Source: CAYSPG01 sp964432885 (GTDB taxonomy: Bacteria; Bacteroidota; Bacteroidia; AKYH767-A; OLB10). From it: a stretch of 64,000 bases of DNA. The position numbers and the translations under genes are program-made. Every line of letters begins with the position of its first letter. The first letter of the stretch is position 1. The notes under the pieces are model-generated. The model did not search any database, was not told the origin of the DNA, and worked only from the letters and a program-made list of their open reading frames with translations. The stretch spans positions 1 to 64,000 of the forward strand of contig CAYSPG010000007.1 of NCBI GenBank assembly GCA_964432885.1, written 5' to 3'. Positions 62,647 to 64,000 of the stretch are shown piece after piece.

Positions 62647-62709
62647 AACAAAGAGAGCATGAGGTAAAGAGGCTATTGGTTTTTCTCTTTATCTCATGCC
62701 CTCTTTGTT
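62647..62709. repeat. 25-bp inverted repeat / terminator-like stem-loop
   Basis: Arms 62647-62671 and 62685-62709 pair over 25 bp with one A-C mismatch and one G-U, and the right arm runs into T-rich sequence (TTTATTTTTTTG). It follows repeat copy B by 31 bp, as a native prfB terminator might. It resembles in build the 27-bp palindrome at 4875-4940. Confidence 0.75.
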
Positions 62710-62771
62710 TATTTTTTTGTCCTTCTTTTTCTCCCCAAAAGCAAGTACATTTGCTCATACTCAACTTGCGT

Positions 62772-64000
62772 ATGAAAAAAATTTTTCTCTCACTTGTTTT
62801 TATTTTTCTTTTATCGCTGCCGGTTTTAAAAGTAAATGCGCAGTGGGTTACAATACCTGATGCAAATTTTGTAAACTGGCTTAATGCGAATGGGTACGCA
62901 GGTTGTATGAATGGGAATTTGATGGATACTACTTGTAATTCTATCGTGACTGCTATCACAATAGGTTGCAACAACTCTAATATTGCTAACTTAGACGGAG
63001 TGCAATATTTTGATAACCTTCAAAGCCTATACTGCCAATTTAATCAACTTTCATCGCTACCATCGTTACCGCAATCATTAAACACCTTATATTGCCATAA
63101 TAATTCAATAACAATTTTGCCTTCATTGCCTAATAATCTTACCTCGTTATCTTGTTCAACAAACCAGCTTTTATTTCTACCAGCACTTCCGAACTCATTA
63201 ATTACATTATCATGCGGAGAAAACCCATTAGGCAATTTGCCCACCTTACCTAACAGTTTATCTTATTTATACTGTGGTAGCAACCAGTTATCTCTTTTGC
63301 CTGTATTACCAAGTACATTAACAGGACTTAGTTGCGAGGGCAATTATTTAACCTACCTTCCTACTCTGCCCACCTCACTAACTAGTTTGTTGTGCGGTTG
63401 GAATTTACTAATATCATTACCAGTTTTACAAAGCAATTTAAACGAATTATGGTGCCAGCATAATCAACTTACTTCTCTGCCAGCATTACCACAGTCGTTA
63501 AATTCCTTGTTGTGTTATGCTAATCAACTTAGTAATTTACCAACATTACCTAACGCATTAACATCATTAGATTGTAGTGAGAATCCAATAGTAACACTAC
63601 CTATTTTGCCTTCAACGATTTATAATCTGGACTGCAATACATGTTTGTTGACGTCATTACCCGATCTCCCACACCAATTTAATTCATTAATGGTTTTTAA
63701 TAACCCTAATCTGTATTGTCTACCTAAATTAGGAATAATACAGACTTTAGATTTTTCAAATACTGGAATTCAATGTTTACCTAATTACGGAAGCATAAAT
63801 AATAGCACCCCGCTACTTTCTAGCTTGCCCTTATGCGATTTATTTAACACAAACAATTGCACAGCATACTGGAACATAAGTGGAAAAGTATTTTCAGACT
63901 CCAATACAAATTGTGTAAATGATTTTAACGAACTGCAATTAGCAAATATTAAATTGAAATTAGACAGTGCCGGTTCTCTCTTGCAACAAACCTACACAGG
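62772..64000 (+). CDS. Leucine-rich-repeat secreted protein, partial (runs off the window)
   Basis: Open from ATG at 62772 to the window end (409 codons, no stop). Signal peptide ('MKKIFLSLVFIFLLSLPVLK', 'VNAQ'), then eleven 20-residue repeats (63027-63686) of pattern L-x-C-x-x-N-x-L-x-x-L-P-x-L-P-x-S-L-x-x, with Cys at position 3 in nearly every repeat, then two degenerate ones. At 63880 an SdrD-B-like domain begins ('GKVFSDSNTNCVNDFNELQL'). A T9SS CTD is expected beyond the window. Probably a surface adhesion or interaction protein. Confidence 0.9.
   Translation, partial: MKKIFLSLVFIFLLSLPVLKVNAQWVTIPDANFVNWLNANGYAGCMNGNLMDTTCNSIVTAITIGCNNSNIANLDGVQYFDNLQSLYCQFNQLSSLPSLPQSLNTLYCHNNSITILPSLPNNLTSLSCSTNQLLFLPALPNSLITLSCGENPLGNLPTLPNSLSYLYCGSNQLSLLPVLPSTLTGLSCEGNYLTYLPTLPTSLTSLLCGWNLLISLPVLQSNLNELWCQHNQLTSLPALPQSLNSLLCYANQLSNLPTLPNALTSLDCSENPIVTLPILPSTIYNLDCNTCLLTSLPDLPHQFNSLMVFNNPNLYCLPKLGIIQTLDFSNTGIQCLPNYGSINNSTPLLSSLPLCDLFNTNNCTAYWNISGKVFSDSNTNCVNDFNELQLANIKLKLDSAGSLLQQTYT

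Noticed and set aside
63044..63244. 66-aa minus-strand frame in the LRR region
   Set aside because: Antisense frame of the repeats. The plus strand is continuously open with a signal peptide.

Overview
The window reads as chromosomal DNA of a free-living member of the Bacteroidota, most likely near the Chitinophagales/Sphingobacteriales. The evidence is many secreted proteins ending in a type IX secretion system (T9SS) type A C-terminal sorting domain (CTD: a 'YPNPA' start and a 'G-x-Y-x-L-K' end), a SusC/RagA-like TonB receptor, FISUMP and MopE-type modules, PorV/PorU-type proteins, two promoters that fit the Bacteroidota pattern TTG-N18-22-TAnnTTTG, and almost no Shine-Dalgarno sequences. 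GC content is low to middling by eye. No rRNA, tRNA, CRISPR array or insertion sequence was recognised.

1-17 kb (all minus strand) holds two paralogous signalling/surface cassettes. Each reads: TPR sensor histidine kinase -> NarL-type response regulator -> stand-alone LuxR HTH mini-protein -> giant secreted surface protein (46-4500 and 7678-12867; their C-terminal halves are homologous). The cassettes carry short palindromes about 45-100 bp upstream of the genes. Cassette 1 has three copies of ATTACCA-N4-TGGTA(A/G)T. Cassette 2 has two copies of AATACAC(C/T)-AAAA-GGTGTA. They look like dedicated operator families.

17-24 kb is mostly housekeeping: ppk1 and ppx (polyphosphate), a GH1 beta-glucosidase, and an LpxH-like phosphoesterase with a MurG-like glycosyltransferase.

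24-43 kb is a second surface region: T9SS proteins with cohesin-like domains, neighbours that end in dockerin-like repeats instead of a CTD, three members of one 'LEN..VETYY' family, a TonB-receptor operon, and an odd three-gene locus at 31.4-33.1 kb with a 21-bp heptad-coding tandem array.

43-60 kb is a mixed conserved region: TauE-like permease, a Wzc-like chain-length/kinase protein, M20 amidohydrolase, exonuclease III, Crp/Fnr regulator, YkgJ-like protein, PurS, PssA, then a PorV-family protein overlapping a 1680-aa C25 peptidase (PorU2-like), and a GT-C glycosyltransferase. 60-64 kb has prfB with a classical +1 programmed frameshift. A MNT-HEPN toxin-antitoxin-like pair follows it, flanked by a 45-bp duplication of the prfB 3' end. 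The window ends inside a leucine-rich-repeat secreted protein.

How the parts may fit together: the PorV/C25 pair would help export and attach the CTD proteins. The two kinase cassettes probably set expression of giant adhesin-like proteins. The cohesin-like/dockerin-like proteins may form a surface assembly. These functional links are inference.
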